A DNA stretch of 64,000 bases from Wallemia ichthyophaga EXF-994 (GCF_000400465.1 NW_008806278.1:310001-374000); one strand, 5' to 3'; numbered from the stretch's first letter, positions 44,027 to 56,683 are shown. The notes: generated by a model from the sequence alone, not told the origin. Translations and numbers: made by a program.

Positions 44027-47000
44027 ATGCTCGACAAACGATACGAGAGATACGCGGGAATGAGAAGAGATGCAACGTCACAGCTATCCCAGGCAGAGAT
44101 AGACGCTGACGACGTTGAAGATGAAAAGGTTCCTAGATTTTTTGCCGTCGCACGGGTATCTCACCAAACCACTCGCAGATCACTCTCGCAATCAGCGCGC
44201 ACAAGGACGAGATCGCTGTGGCTTCTTTCGATACACTAACTCACAAGATACGCGTCATGCAGGATACCCCTGATAGTTCATCTCATCATCTTATCACCAC
44301 CAGTCAGACAATACTATCTCCTAATGACGACATTACTGATAAATTCTAGTTTTGCATCAGCTGCAGCCAGACGAGGTATACTGCTCACTCACTGCACCCG
44401 AATCGCTCATCGATGCTGTTGAGCTCTTCATCGCCAGTGTAAAAACAAACGCTGTTCTCCACCTCAATCCTTGGAAGGATTTCGCTTATGATCCATCCAA
44501 GTCGCGTATTTTGCAGCTCAATTTGTCCAACATCGAATGGTCTAATGATTTACCTGTTACGCCTACAGCTACTCCCCAGTCAGCATTCCAACAGCAGTCC
44601 GTTGACATGAGCGCAATGGATGAGCGCTCCAAGGAAATCTACCTATCGGGCCTGATTAATTTCGACTTCAAGCTCTCAGTTGGAGCTGTAGGCTGCTTGA
44701 TATTGACCTTGCAGCGCCATCTCGCTCAGGAGGCACCCGAGGCCATCACTTCTGCTTGTTGTCGAGTGGAAGATCTAGCTGTGGTCGGTTTGGAGACGTG
44801 GCAAGTGTAAGCCTCGAATATACTCTTTAACCGCGTCAAACTCAATCGTCTAGTGACAAGGTGATGCAGATCGATAACGATGCATTGATGGCGTTGGGTG
44901 TGTTCGCTGATGAACAGCACGCATCGATGCACTCCAATAAAAGCAAGGAAGGTCTGTCATTGTTCAATCTTCTTTCTGAAACCAAGACACATTCTGGTAC
45001 ACAGCTCCTGCAGAGAAGATTAAGACAGCCGAGCTGCGACGTCAAAGTGATCAACAACAGACTCGACGCCATAGCTATACTGATCCATCCGCAAAATGTC
45101 AATGCTGTGGCTGCGATGCGTAAAAGCTTATCGAAAGTCGGAAAGGGTGTCAATGTGTTGCATGTGTTCAACTCGCTCAAAGTTGGTAAAACGAGTTATC
45201 GTTTCTTTAGTTGTCTCGTTCAGTTGACAGTACTCGCTCAAGAGCAGTACGAAATCATTGCAAGTCTCGCTGTACTCGAATCTAAGCAGTTGATTCTGGA
45301 TGTAGGCGGAGCGCATCTGTCAACTCAACTCAATAACTTTGCCAGATACTTACTGCATTTGACATATCCACTTGTCATACTACCAGGGAAGCTATAATGT
45401 TCGCGGTCGATTTTGTCGAATCGAAACGATCGCGCAGACTAATCATCGCTGATGGGTTCGACGATGATCTTGGTGTGGGGTTTTTAGATGTTGCTGCACC
45501 TCTAACACCCAATTTAAGACACTATTCGCCACAAGTACGACAGCATAGACAGTCTGCTGTCGCAAATCGCTCTGCAAATCTACGATGAAACACCACCTGG
45601 CGTTGCTGAGGAGATCAATGTGGTCTACTTTCCACAAATTGGATACCTGATTGCTATTGATGTTGTCAACAACCACTACGAAGATGTCGAAGATAAAGAC
45701 ATGATCGGTGCGCGCATTGGATGGGTGTATCAAGTGAGTCGCAAGTCTTGGCGCTGAGCATCTCTTAATGACTCAGTTCATGACCGAATCAGTGAGGTTG
45801 TCTAAAGTTGGTATAATTTCCAACTCACGACTCAGGTTGTGTATTTCAAATCAGACAGGATGTTTGAGCTTGACGCCCACCTCGGCGATCTCGCAACGAT
45901 GATCGCAGACAGAGAGACAGAGATAGCGTATGATCTCAGTCAATTTGTGTTGAGCTATACAAAGGAGCTGTCTAAAATGGCTGCAGCAATTGCCGAGCTG
46001 GATATGTGAGTTGAGTTTATTTTACGTGAACAAGCTGACATTGCGTCAGACTACTCGCACTCACGCGCATAAGCGAATTAAACAGTTTCAGCAAGCCACT
46101 GATTGCAACAACTCCAATCATCAGGATATCAGAGGGCAGACATCCGCTTCAAGAAATGTGCGTCAATGATTTTGTGCAAAATGACACTTTCTTCAAGAAG
46201 ACAAGCGAGACGAGAATCAGAGTCGATGATGATATCGATATTATAGAGAGCAGAGGCACTGCTCCGAGCGCCTCGCACACTCCTGCTCCGCGCACACCCA
46301 CGCACCAGCTGAGCAGCTTCTCAGCCACCGGCTCTGACAGACAGACTAGCGTTCAGTTAAACAACTCAGCTATGGTTATTACAGGTGCCAATGGAAGTGG
46401 AAAGAGCGTGTATCTCAAACAAGTCGGTCTGATTGTTATCATGGCGCAGATTGGATGGTGAGCTGAGGCACGTGACTAACTATTTCAACTCAACTTTTCA
46501 GTTACGTCCCTGCTGAATCTGCTACTATTGGTTTGGTAGACAAACGTGAGCTCTGCCTCAGCCTCGAGAGTGACTAGAATGCAAAGTCTAAAACGACGAA
46601 AGTCTTCACTCGCATTATGTGCAAAGAGTCGTCATCGAAAGTGTGTTTCAGTTCACAGCCTAATCTGCCACTCAAGTCTTCTCCAGATGCAGTCGGCATT
46701 TATGATCGACTTGGCTCAGGTTACACACGCTATGCGCAATGCTACCGGCCGTTCACTCGTCTTGATGGATGAGTTTGGAAAGGGAACTCTTCCATCAGGT
46801 AGGCAAGCAAGTGCTTCGAATGTAGTACTCTAAAGCTTCGGCTAGATGGCGCAGGGATTTTTGCAGCGAGTGTCAACCATCTGGTTAAGAGGGGCGACGA
46901 TTGTCCATTCGTGATTGCCACTACACACTTTCACGGTAGGCAGGAGAGTGGTTGATTAGTGTGACTCGCGGCTAATTGTCGCAGATCTTTGGGGTAGCGG

Positions 47001-47503
47001 ATACATCAACATGGACGCACCGATCACTGTTGCTCATATGCGCGTTAAGAGTGGCAGAGACGAGAACGGGAAGCCAGTGCTGACCCATCTACATAAGTGC
47101 GTGATGCGTGGATGTACTGCCAAGGCCGATCTAATTACTACTTGCCACGCAGACTTGAGTTAGAGCTCAGCATGGACTCTGGAGCTTTTGATTGCGCGTT
47201 AGTGAATAACATACCTGCAGAAATAGTCGATAGGGGGAGGTATATCTCGTAGGCGACGCAATGACGCGAGTTGATTCAACTCACCAAACACTCAGACAGC
47301 TTTACCTGCTAGACACACTTGACGAAGTAGCTCTGGAAAACTTGGACGCTGAACCATCAGAAGAAGTGCTGGAGGCGCAAGCGATAATGAAGAGATTCTT
47401 AGAATGGGATATTCAACACGCATACACTAATAACAGTGACCCGAATGCAATCATACAGCATGTTAATGACAGCATCATCGAAGGTGTGATCGTGTTCGAC
47501 TGA
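44027..47503 (+). CDS. MSH5: MutS homologue MSH5, meiotic
   Basis: Partner of Msh4 in stabilising meiotic recombination intermediates. Split into about a dozen exons; firm ones are 44027-44128, 44179-44275, 44350-44806 and the exon from 44854. The last coding block ends at 47503. Signatures in order: [69 protein letters not shown], the Walker A motif [16 protein letters not shown] (Ala where most MutS have Pro), [14 protein letters not shown], and [16 protein letters not shown] followed by [11 protein letters not shown]. The Msh5 type is favoured over Msh4 by KEGLSLF and FMIDLAQV. No clear break was seen, but the middle introns (45300-45900, 46500-47250) were not all resolved. Confidence 0.85.
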
Positions 47504-47551
47504 GCAACTCGCATAAAAGTTTGGAATATATCAATGCATCCATAAAATAAG

Positions 47552-48709
47552 TTAATCTATATCCGATTGTGTGGATTCGTTTGTACACTTGACGCACCCG
47601 CAAATGAATCCCCATCCATTGACTAATCGCTGACGACGATCATCGACATTCAATGTCTTCTCATCGCCGCCAAGATAAGTGATGAATATCTCTTGATCCG
47701 CATTCACAACATCCGTTGTTGAGAATGTCCAAGTGTGTCTAGATCGCTGTTTTGAGACTGTTGGTGAGCACGAGTGATTGAAGCGCGAGAGAGAAGGTAC
47801 GAGCATTGACCCAAGCAACTCGCTGCGTTCTTCTGTATGTGTGCATTTCAAGTCCGAGCTCCCACTCCAAATTCCGAAGCTATTTGATCTGTCTACGGCC
47901 AATATCTTGGCAATTGACGGTGCAGATAGTGCATACTGAGATAGCGATGGAGGCAACAGACTGACTAGGGCCAAGTAGTGATTGATCTGTTGATCAAGTA
48001 GCCGGCTCAATGTGCATGGCTCAATGGTAGTGCTCAAGGTGAGTGTATGTGCGACAGTCGATGGCGAGAGTACGTTGGTAGCAATATAGCTGGCGAGATT
48101 TTTTATGCTGTCTATATCCGTGTCACTGTCTTCATCGTAAGCTCGCAATCCTGCTGCTTGTACCTCGCTGAGCAGCTTCCGCTGTGCTTTGTTGGGCTTA
48201 TCAGAGGCGAGAGTGTTGACTATATCGAGTAGCGTGTTCTGTGAATCAGTCCACGACTCCTCAATTATTCTCCTATCCGGTATGATATCGTCGTCTTCCG
48301 GATCGGGCGCTGTCTTCAATTGCTTGCGTTTTCGAGAGAATTCTTCAACGCTTATGAGGAAAGCGTGGAGATCTGGCGCGATTGCAATTCTCTTCATAAA
48401 CTTACTCCGGCATTCCTCGGAGCAGAAAACGACGCCGATGTGATTCTCCTTGAGCTTCCAATCGAGGCCACTATCGTAGTTGTAGCAGAAACCACAAACT
48501 TCTTTCCAGTATCTCCTGTATATGATGCTAAAATACTCGTCGCTCGTTTCATAGAGCGTCTGCTTGGGCTGTAACTGTCGCTTCGCAAAAACGCCGATGC
48601 CTTTGTTTTGTTTGATTAGAATGAGCAGCAGCGGCGGATAAATAAACCAACCTGCACCGGGAGTATATCGCGATTCGATATCATCGCTTGTGTAATTAGT
48701 CTTATCCAT
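47552..48709 (-). CDS. SET-domain (SMYD-like) protein methyltransferase
   Basis: Exons 48709-48652 and 48600-47552 give 368 residues. The junction restores YTPGAGIGVFAKRQLQPKQTLYE, the N-terminal SET segment. A Cys-rich insert follows (CGFCYNYDSGLDW ... VVFCSEEC), which looks like a degenerate MYND finger. Then a helical I-SET region, and the C-terminal SET core PSLSRFNHSCSPTV with DQEIFITYLGGDEKTLNVDDRRQRL and post-SET GFICGCVKCTNE. These are the SAM- and Zn-binding motifs of the SMYD/Set5-6 group. Substrate, histone or other, is unknown. The intron uses a GTTGGT donor. Confidence 0.85.
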   Translation of the reverse strand: MDKTNYTSDDIESRYTPGAGWFIYPPLLLILIKQNKGIGVFAKRQLQPKQTLYETSDEYFSIIYRRYWKEVCGFCYNYDSGLDWKLKENHIGVVFCSEECRSKFMKRIAIAPDLHAFLISVEEFSRKRKQLKTAPDPEDDDIIPDRRIIEESWTDSQNTLLDIVNTLASDKPNKAQRKLLSEVQAAGLRAYDEDSDTDIDSIKNLASYIATNVLSPSTVAHTLTLSTTIEPCTLSRLLDQQINHYLALVSLLPPSLSQYALSAPSIAKILAVDRSNSFGIWSGSSDLKCTHTEERSELLGSMLVPSLSRFNHSCSPTVSKQRSRHTWTFSTTDVVNADQEIFITYLGGDEKTLNVDDRRQRLVNGWGFICGCVKCTNESTQSDID

Positions 48710-48981
48710 CTCAACGCCTGTAAAGACTGAGATCGTCTATCGTCTACTGACGTGATGGACGTTAGCGGAGACGTAGCGATTTCAAAATCAAACGACGCAA
48801 ACGCATGCGGGGGAAGCATTTACGGGAAACGAACAAAATCTGTGCTCATACATCTCACTTGATCAAAGCCCGCCCAAATTAGGTTTTCCATTATCCAATC
48901 AACAAAGACAGAGGTTGTTAAGGGGAGGCTTCCAAACAGAAAGTCTTTGAAGGCGAACCATGTCTTTCGAAATTTAAGAGA

Positions 48982-50300
48982 CTGGGCCAAGATATCTTCT
49001 ACACGGTTTTAGACTTGCTGATCGACGAGTTTGGCGATACAAACGTCAGTTTTAGGCTTTCAGTTAATATGCATGGGAGGAGTGCTTTGATGGAATATCC
49101 CAAGTCATTCTCCAGCCACTCACTTGCGTTGACCAACAATACTTGGCCACCAACACTACCACAGCATTTCTAGACCAATTCCTCTCTCTCAGATAAACGC
49201 ATAAGCTATCGCAATGTCAGCAGCTATTACTTCAATTTCTGTAGGCTGCTGGATTACTTCCATGACACTGGCATTAAACTCAACACACTCAATTGGACAA
49301 GTGACATCCATTCAATGCTCGAGCCATCATTTATATCTTCCCAAGTGACTCAAAAGAATATTAAGATTGACAATATTACGATAATATCACGCGATAATAG
49401 CCACTGGGCTGTACTATTTTAGTTAATAAGTCGGATAGCTATAATTCGCTCACTTTGTATTTAGTTACGCCAATACTCGCGAATTTTATTTTCTGTGTGT
49501 TGGAATAATCTGATATTACGCTCCTCCACAGCAATTCGCGGACTGCAAGTTGAACGTGCGGCATTTGTCACTCGATTTTGATCGTTTCAGAGAGTTAGAC
49601 GCGCATGGTATCAAGGATATTATGTCGCATGAGCTACCACAGATACATTCACTCAAAACACTCATCATCAATGGTGCCAGTATCAGTGTGTTGCTTTGCG
49701 ACAATGTAAGAAGCTTTGTCTTACTGTCACTGCACGTAATCGAGTTAGACAGATCAAGTTCGATGATATTGCAAAATGTCAAGTCGCCAGTTTGAAGTAA
49801 AATCAGTATCAAAAACTACGACATAGACTTACATCGCGCAGTCCTTTGCACTGAGATCAGCTACCTGTCTCTTCAAGATAGTACATCATACATGAGCGAT
49901 GGGAATACATGGAAGCAAATCTCTTCTCCAAACTCACACGACTGCAAGTTTTCGACTTGAGCCAAATCCCGCACACAATATTCATTGAGGCATTCAACCG
50001 AGGCAATTTCGACATGTTTTTACCCTCGTCTCAGAGTTCTTAATGTTTCTTTAAGCGAGGGACTACCAGGCTCGTTCATGGTCAGATTCATTGACGTTCA
50101 CATGGGTTGTGGCTTCAGTCCAATCGAGGACTGTTTGGGGTTGATTGCGGCATAGAGAGACATGAAAACACAGCCTGGCATCAAATATCTCTAAGTGCCA
50201 CCTCGATATTGGCAGGTCTGCACATAAAACCGACCTTGAACTGTCCTTCGAGGCAGATATACCAAGCATCCAACAAACCAAGATTGTGTAATAATGTAAA
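48982..50300 (+). pseudogene. Probable decayed F-box/LRR-type gene
   Basis: Three segments look like parts of a fungal F-box protein but do not form one clean gene. At 48982 a frame reads LGQDIFYTVLDLLIDEFGDT, the typical start of a basidiomycete F-box, without a usable Met. It stays open until a TAG at 49171, then continues in the same frame (SYRNVSSYYFNFCRLLDYF) to 49422. At 49550-49795 another frame reads VRHLSLDFDRFRELD and SLKTLIINGAS, leucine-repeat-like. After 49800 the frame is lost. Introns could explain some breaks, so a functional gene is not excluded. An intact F-box gene follows directly. Confidence 0.45.
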
Positions 50301-50490
50301 TGTATAAGAATTGTATTATTTGTGTAGTAATATTCCATGCCGACGTGCTCTGCCGGAAGTCTGTCATCCGACACCATTCCGGCGAAAAATCTTATTGATC
50401 ACCGATTTGGGCTAATGATATAATGTTTAATTTGGTGTTTAATTGTAAATCCTGGGCTGAAAACTGTACACTTACCCACCAACTCTGAAC

Positions 50491-51265
50491 ATGTTAAATC
50501 TGCCATTTGAGCTAGTGGATGAGATATTCTCGCAGCTGTCGTTTAAAGACAGGCAGAGCCTCACGCTGGTGAAGGAGTTATCAAGTGCGAGTAGCTGCAG
50601 GGTGTTGCAAACGATAACCGTCACCGACTTCGATAAGGAGGGAATAACGATACTTAATTCACCTAGAGTGGTAAATCATATACGGTAGGTGCCCAGCGAC
50701 ACAACTAAACATGGCTGACTCGCCTTGCTAACAAAGAAATTTGACTGTTAACTGTGAATATTCATTGAAGCTGCCTAAACAGTTTGCAAAAATGAAGCAG
50801 CTCCAGACGCTTCAACTAGATTTGCGCTTTATAAGCCAGCAAATGGAGCTGTTTAGTAGGGGAGGGAGTAGGAAGCCGTTTGGAGATCTCTCTCTGACGA
50901 CATTCCTACCCGCATCAAATACAGTGACGGAGCTGACTTTGCGGCTGCACTCTACGAGTGACATTGAACACAACAGGATAGTTCTGGATGAACTTATCCT
51001 CAGATACCCCAGCCTGGAGACGCTGGCTGTTGTGTTCGACAGAATGTCTAGTGCCGATATTGAGCCAGTTGTATCAAAGTTGACTTCGTTACCGCTCTCA
51101 GTTGTCGTCGTCAAGTGCCAGACTGGGAATTGCTTTGATAGGCTGGATGTGCTCTGCGCAGATAGAAGCAACGGCTTGAAAAGGGTGGCTGATCGGAAGG
51201 AGCGTGTCAGAATAGCTTCAAGTCTATATCACTTTGAACAAATTGCAAATAAGTTTGGATACTAA
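50491..51265 (+). CDS. F-box protein
   Basis: Exons 50491-50684 and 50737-51265 give 240 residues. The N-terminal F-box is MLNLPFELVDEIFSQLSFKDRQSLTLV, read here as LPFELVDEIFSQL plus the following helix. The remainder has a weak leucine-rich pattern (LQTLQLDLRF, VTELTLRLHS, LETLAVVFDRM), as in substrate adaptors of SCF ubiquitin ligases. Shorter than typical F-box/LRR proteins of this group. The preceding 1.3 kb looks like a decayed relative. Substrate unknown. Confidence 0.7.
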
Positions 51266-51363
51266 ATTTTCACCCGCGTGTACTACTAATTAATGTCTCA
51301 CTATGTCATCATGTGTATGCGTGTGACCTTGGATAAGGGTTCTTTAACTAGAACAGCGATATT

Positions 51364-51638
51364 ATGAATACAGAAAGGGCAGACACGACAGAATCATTCA
51401 AAGGGTATGCTCCATTTGATGAAACAATGGAAGGACCAGCTGTCTGTGTATTTGTAGACATTTCAACATCCCTAACAAACCACAGGCTACCTCGCGTGGA
51501 TCCAAAGATGATGACTGGTACCCACCTGCTGGATCCAGAGCCGCCAAAGCGTTAGAGCATCTATTTGACGACGCTGATGAATTTGACGAGGCTGATTGGA
51601 GGAATTGGGTGGAAGAAGACAAATCAGCCAATCAGTAA
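51364..51638 (+). CDS. Small acidic protein, unknown
   Basis: Exons 51364-51441 and 51486-51638 join in frame to 76 residues. The C-terminal half is acidic and Trp-containing (DDDWYPPAGSRAAKALEH, then FDDADEFDEADWRNWVEED). The N-terminal half is Thr/Glu-rich. Frame continuity over a GTCTGT...CACAG intron of 44 nt is the main evidence for a gene; I recognise no family. It could be a small interaction motif protein. Confidence 0.45.
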
Positions 51639-51844
51639 CTGCAAATATCATGCATTTATGTACATATACGTTGACGTCATTCACATATATCTTCTCTCTT
51701 CTTTGTTTTCGAATTTTCATCTTGTCATAAGGCATTGTATCATGTTATTTACTTTAGCTTGATTTACACTTGAGATTTTGGATTTACCACTTTCGGTGGC
51801 AAATGACGACATGATTCGTTCCCCACCAACGCCCAAGATCAATC

Positions 51845-52858
51845 ATGGCAGCCGCAAAAGGACCACTCATGTTACCAAAAAACTTCAGACTTGGAAACGG
51901 ACAAGTTATCAACTCAATTGGATTGGGTTTATGGAAAGTTGATAAGAATAACACGGAAAGAGTCGTTAGCGACGCACTCGACTTAGGCTACAGACATATC
52001 GATGGTGCGTTTGCCTACGGTAATTCTGACAAAGTCGGTGCGGCCCTCACCAAGAGTAGAATCGATAGGAAGAACCTGTGGTTAACCACCAAGAACTGGA
52101 ACTCGTTCTGGGATCCATCGCTTGTGAAAGCTAGTGCAGAGCAAGAGCTTGAGAGTTTTGGTACCAACTACCTCGACTTACTCCTGCTGCACTGGCCGGT
52201 GGCATTTGCCAACCCAGACAAAGTGCTCGATAAGATGCCTGTCAAACAGGAAGGAAAGCAGCTGCCGGTGATTGACCGTGAGGCTATGGAAAAGCTCGAG
52301 CAGACCTGGGAGGCTATGGAGGGTCTTGTGAAGGAAGGTAAAGTGCGCAGTCTCGGAATTAGCAACTTCTCAGCAGGCAAGACTGAAAATCTTCTCAAAT
52401 TCGCTAAAGAAAAGCCACTCGTTAACCAGGTAGAGATAAACTTGCACTGTTCACAACCAGATTTGGTTAAGTTTAATGAGGAGAATGGAATATTAACGCA
52501 GGCATACTCCCCACTTGGTTCAGACACGAAACAGGCAAGCTACTCAAAGGAGCCGCTGATACAGGAGCTGTCGAAGAAAGCCAATGTCAGTCCAACGCAG
52601 CTCATTTTGGCGTGGCATTTGAAGCGCGGAATCAACCCACTGCCTCGTTCAATGAATAAGGAGCATTTGAAGGAGAATTTGGATGGTGAGTTGGTTTATG
52701 TTATCTAGCACCCACTTACACACTCCACAGCTGTCAACGTACAACTTCCACAAGATGTTTTCGATGCGCTTCAAGAGGAGAGTGCTAAGACACCAGCAAA
52801 TCGTGTTGTAAATCCGTCGAAAGCGTGGCAAACTGATATATTCAGTGATGAGAAGTAA
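51845..52858 (+). CDS. Aldo-keto reductase
   Basis: NADPH-dependent carbonyl reductase of the AKR superfamily. Exons 51845-52685 and 52731-52858 give 322 residues. The catalytic tetrad is visible: Asp and Tyr in GYRHIDGAFAYGN, Lys in NLWLTTKNWN, His in LLLLHWPVAF. Cofactor-site motifs are present: RSLGISNFSA, VNQVEINLHCSQPDLVKF and the C-terminal INPLPRSMNKEHLKENL. The latter differs from the usual IPKS by PRS, as in some fungal glycerol dehydrogenase/xylose reductase relatives. Substrate not fixed; a role in polyol formation is possible but unproven. Confidence 0.88.
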
Positions 52859-52923
52859 ATGTGAATGTAGCTAGATATTGATTTGAACATGAATTGAAAT
52901 TATTTACTTGTTTAACCAAAGCC

Positions 52924-54984
52924 ATGACAGCATTTTCTCAGAGTGAGGAGTAGGCACATCGAATAGCAAGACACTAACGCACGCAGCCAAAACACACCCA
53001 ATAAATCCATTTAGCGAGAGAGGTAGAGCGACAAAGCTCAGCGTGGATGTGAAAGGGGAGAAGCTTGTATATGGCAATGGGCGATCAGTTGTGATTAGAG
53101 ACTTAGGAAATCCATCCGATTCATTCATCTACCAAGGCCACATCCACCCAATTACAGTTGCGCGTATTTCACCCTCTGGTTTCTACTGCGCATCCGCCGA
53201 CACTTCTGGCACTGTCCGCGTCTGGGATTTGGTTGGTGAGGATCACGTCCTCAAGACTGAAATACGCGCTACAACTGGCCCCATTGCTGATCTCGATTGG
53301 GATGGAGAATCACAGCGAATCATCGCTGTTGGCTCAGGCCGTGAGAGTACTGGACGTGCTTTCTTGATGGACAGCGGTTCGAGCTGTGGTGAAATATCTG
53401 GCCATTCTAAACCCGCTAATGCAGTAACGATGCGCTCTAAACGCCCCTTCCGCGCTCTCACTGCTTCTGATGACACAACGCTAGTATTTTACACAGGCAC
53501 GCCATATAAACTAAACAAAACGCTCAAATCTCACTCCAAATTCGTTCAGGATGTCCGCTTTTCTCCTGATGATAAGGTCTGCGTCAGCGTGGGGTCTGAT
53601 GGTGCCTTTGTCGTGTATGACGGTAACACAGGCGACGTAATCCACGAAGCGCGCTCTGCACATGCTGGATCAGTCTATGGTATAGCATGGGAGAGCAGCT
53701 CGAACAGATTCGCTACAGCCTCCGCTGACAGAACGGTCAAGGTGTGGTGTGCACATACCTTCAAGCAGCTCTTGTCATACGAGGTCGGCAAAGATATTGG
53801 CAGTCAGCAAGTGGGGATAGTGTGGCCGTCAAATGCTGATGGTAAGGGTAACAACGTCATTTCAATCGGTGTGGATGGCACTCTGAATGTGATTGATGTG
53901 GATCAAGAAAAGCAAGAAAAAGACGATAATCACACTAGTCATACTCATATTCACGGCCCTACCCGTGCCATCACTGCTTTTGCCCAGTCTGCAGATAAGA
54001 ACCTTCTCACCGGCTCATTCGACGGCAACTTGCGCTCATTCAAGGGAGATACCGGCGAGTGTGCCGCCGTTCGTGGTAGCACTGGCAAATGTGTAACAAA
54101 GCTGTGTACTAGAGGAATTGTGCAAGATCCCGCTGTTGACGTTGGTGCACTTATGATCGGGTTCGATGACAACCTGCGCGCAATCAACACCAATTTCACC
54201 CATACAACACCCCTCAATGTCCCTCTCACCGCTTTCGCCAAGGGTCTCACAGCGAATGGTACGCATGCGCTGGTGACGTGTGTTAATGGAGCGATTGACG
54301 TTATAGCGTATGCGCAGGCTTTGCATTCGCCTGCGCAGGAGAACGTCAAGAAAACAACAAACATCAATTACGTACCTTCCGCTATAGCACTTGATGGCGA
54401 TCTTGTCGCTATAGGTGATGAAACTGGCAGAGTGCATCTGGTTCAATTCGATAAACACACAGGCAAGCTAGGTGATGAAGTGAGAGTGGTAGAAAGAGGC
54501 AGGACGGAAATAACCACAATTTCGTTCTCCCCTGACGGAAAATTGATCGCTGTTGGAGAGGTGAGTAGTGGTTGAGCACATGTCTCACATGTCTAGCATT
54601 TCTAACAGCTCAACTCCCACAGAACAGCGGAAAAATTGTCGTTTATACGCGTGATGGCGAATTGTGCACTAGTGCATGGGCTTTCCATACGGCACGTGTC
54701 ACCGGTGTGGAGTGGACAAGCGATTCAAAGGTCGCGATGAGTACTTCACTGTGAGTTGAGTGCGTTGGCTGGTCTGTAGCAGTGCTTACTAAACACACCA
54801 AAGCGATACCAACGTATACCTCTACTCAGTGCACAAGCCATCACGTAATCTTTCACTCAAAAACGTCGCCGCCGGTGGCGTCGTTGGTGGTGTGTGGACT
54901 GTCGACGCTCAGTCTATCGCTGTCGCAGGCTCTGATGGCAATATACGCACCTTCAATGTCGATTTGAGCATTTTGAGTGATTGA
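52924..54984 (+). CDS. AIP1: Actin-interacting protein 1 (WD40)
   Basis: Cofilin partner that caps and disassembles actin filaments. Exons 52924-52942, 52987-54560, 54623-54750 and 54804-54984 join to 633 residues; 600-630 is the family norm. The 19-nt first exon gives MTAFSQ and leads into THPINPFSERGRATKLS, matching the Aip1 start P..TERG..T.L. WD repeats follow along the protein (HPITVARISPSGFYCASADTSGTVRVWDL; FVQDVRFSPDDKVCVSVGSDG; GSVYGIAWESSSNRFATASADRTVKVW, each shown in part). The last repeat is SIAVAGSDGNIRTFNVD. Divergence of AIP1 from family is slight. Confidence 0.92.
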
Positions 54985-55088
54985 GACGGTATGCAAGATT
55001 GATGATATATGCAAAAAGACGACTAAATGATATCTGATTTCCAATACATGAGTAAATAAATATAACACACTTAATTAGTGAAAAAAAG

Positions 55089-56683
55089 TCAAATCCTAAA
55101 TCGCAGCGTCGCAGAAGCACCTTTCCTGTCAAGTTGGAGGAGGCGTTTACCGACAAGGGCGTAGATGGACTTGGTGGTGAGCTCAGCAGGCCATCCTCTC
55201 TGATTGACGAGATGAGCGAGGTGGTCTTTAGCATCCTGCATAGGTAGTCGATTTGCAGGTGTGATGAGAAGCTTGAGTAGCAGTGCTGCACTTGCTGCCG
55301 TCTGCGGACTCAAACTGTTAGTTTCCTTGGTGAGTGAGGATGTGATGCTGAGGAGGGAGTGTGTGGGTGAATTACTGGGGTTGCTGCCGTCCACATGCGC
55401 AGCTGGAACACTATCCACTGTCACCTGGAGCATATGTAGCATCTGCGCGAGATCCGGTTTGCCTCCATTGGTGGATGGTGTTCTTATCGCTTCGCCAAAA
55501 CCATCCCAAATCAAATTCTGTGGATGTGTGAGTATATGTGTTTTTCCTTTTGAATAAAGTAACCCACTATCGCAGCTTCTACCTCTGGTGTGAGTTCAAT
55601 GTGTTGAGTTTGTTGGGTGGGTGGTGGTGCGGGTGTGGATGTTTGTGATTTGTGTTTGGGAGTGTGTGTTGGAGTTTGTGTATTTGATTTTTCGTGTTTA
55701 GTTGTGTCTGCAGGTGTGTCTGTAGGTGTGGTAGAGTGCTTTGTTGTAGTTGGTATGGTAGAGCGATTTGTTATAGTTGGTACATTCTTTGTCTCGATTG
55801 GAGTATCCATTTGAGAGAGTATATCATCATTTGCAGCTGCTGCACCATCAGGGATTGGAGTTGATGGAACTAAATTCATTTGCGGTGTATTACCAAGGAG
55901 AGTTGAAGTGTTGAGTGTCTCCTCACCACCCAAATTGAAAGAATCATCATCTTTTGGTATGGATTTGAATAAGTCTTGCTCTCTACGAACAGTTGCAAGT
56001 TTTGGTTTACGTGGAGTATTATTACGACGTTGAATATCTTTCAATTGACGTAAAGGAAGTTGGATTGGAGTTAGAGGTTGTTTGTTATGTGAATGTGAAT
56101 GAAATTGAGACTTCTTTTCGTTCAAAGATGATTGTAAGAAATCTTTACGATCTTTGATAGCAGATAGGTGAGATTCAAGGTTTCTAACGTGAGTTGATTG
56201 AACTTTGATTAGTTCTTCGGTGTTAGAATCATTTGGAGTTTCAATATCAGATTTAAACTCATCTGTATCCAAATTACTATCCAAAGGTGATTGAATAACA
56301 CGCTGATATTTGTTAATCCCCGTGTTTGTCTCCTCAACAAGCACTTTTAGATTATTTATATGATTAATAGTACGTGGAAGTTGCTTATAATCATTTATTA
56401 TCTTTATAGCAGCGTCTAATAGAGTATTTATATCAATATCCATTTCATTGTCTAGTTTATTATGATTGGTTGGATTTAAAGTGAGTAGATTCTTATCATT
56501 CGCCTTATCATCATCACCACCACCAAATAACCTCACCTCACTTTCCTCACCATCCCTCAAATAATCTAAAATATCAATATCCCCTAACGCAGCTTTAACA
56601 GGATAACTCGAATGTCCTGGATTTCTCTTTAAGCTTAAAATTGAATCAGATTGATTGGATATTCTATTTAATATTTCTTCCAT
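55089..56683 (-). CDS. Uncharacterised coiled-coil protein divergent from kinetochore gene
   Basis: Exons 56683-55568 and 55517-55089 give 514 residues. It starts MEEILNRISNQSDSIL. Residues 75-190 are helical with heptad-like leucines (IKIINDYKQLPRTINHI and a later stretch ending in FLQSSLNEKK). A basic patch PRKPKLATVRRE, a Thr/Pro-rich disordered region with many TP sites, and a compact C-terminal domain of about 150 residues follow (ELTPEVEAAINLIWDGFGE, then AASAALLLKLLITPANRLP, then GKRLLQLDRKG). I do not recognise the family. Its position 34 bp from a Sos7-like gene and many possible CDK sites suggest a mitotic role, but this is inference. Confidence 0.7.
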
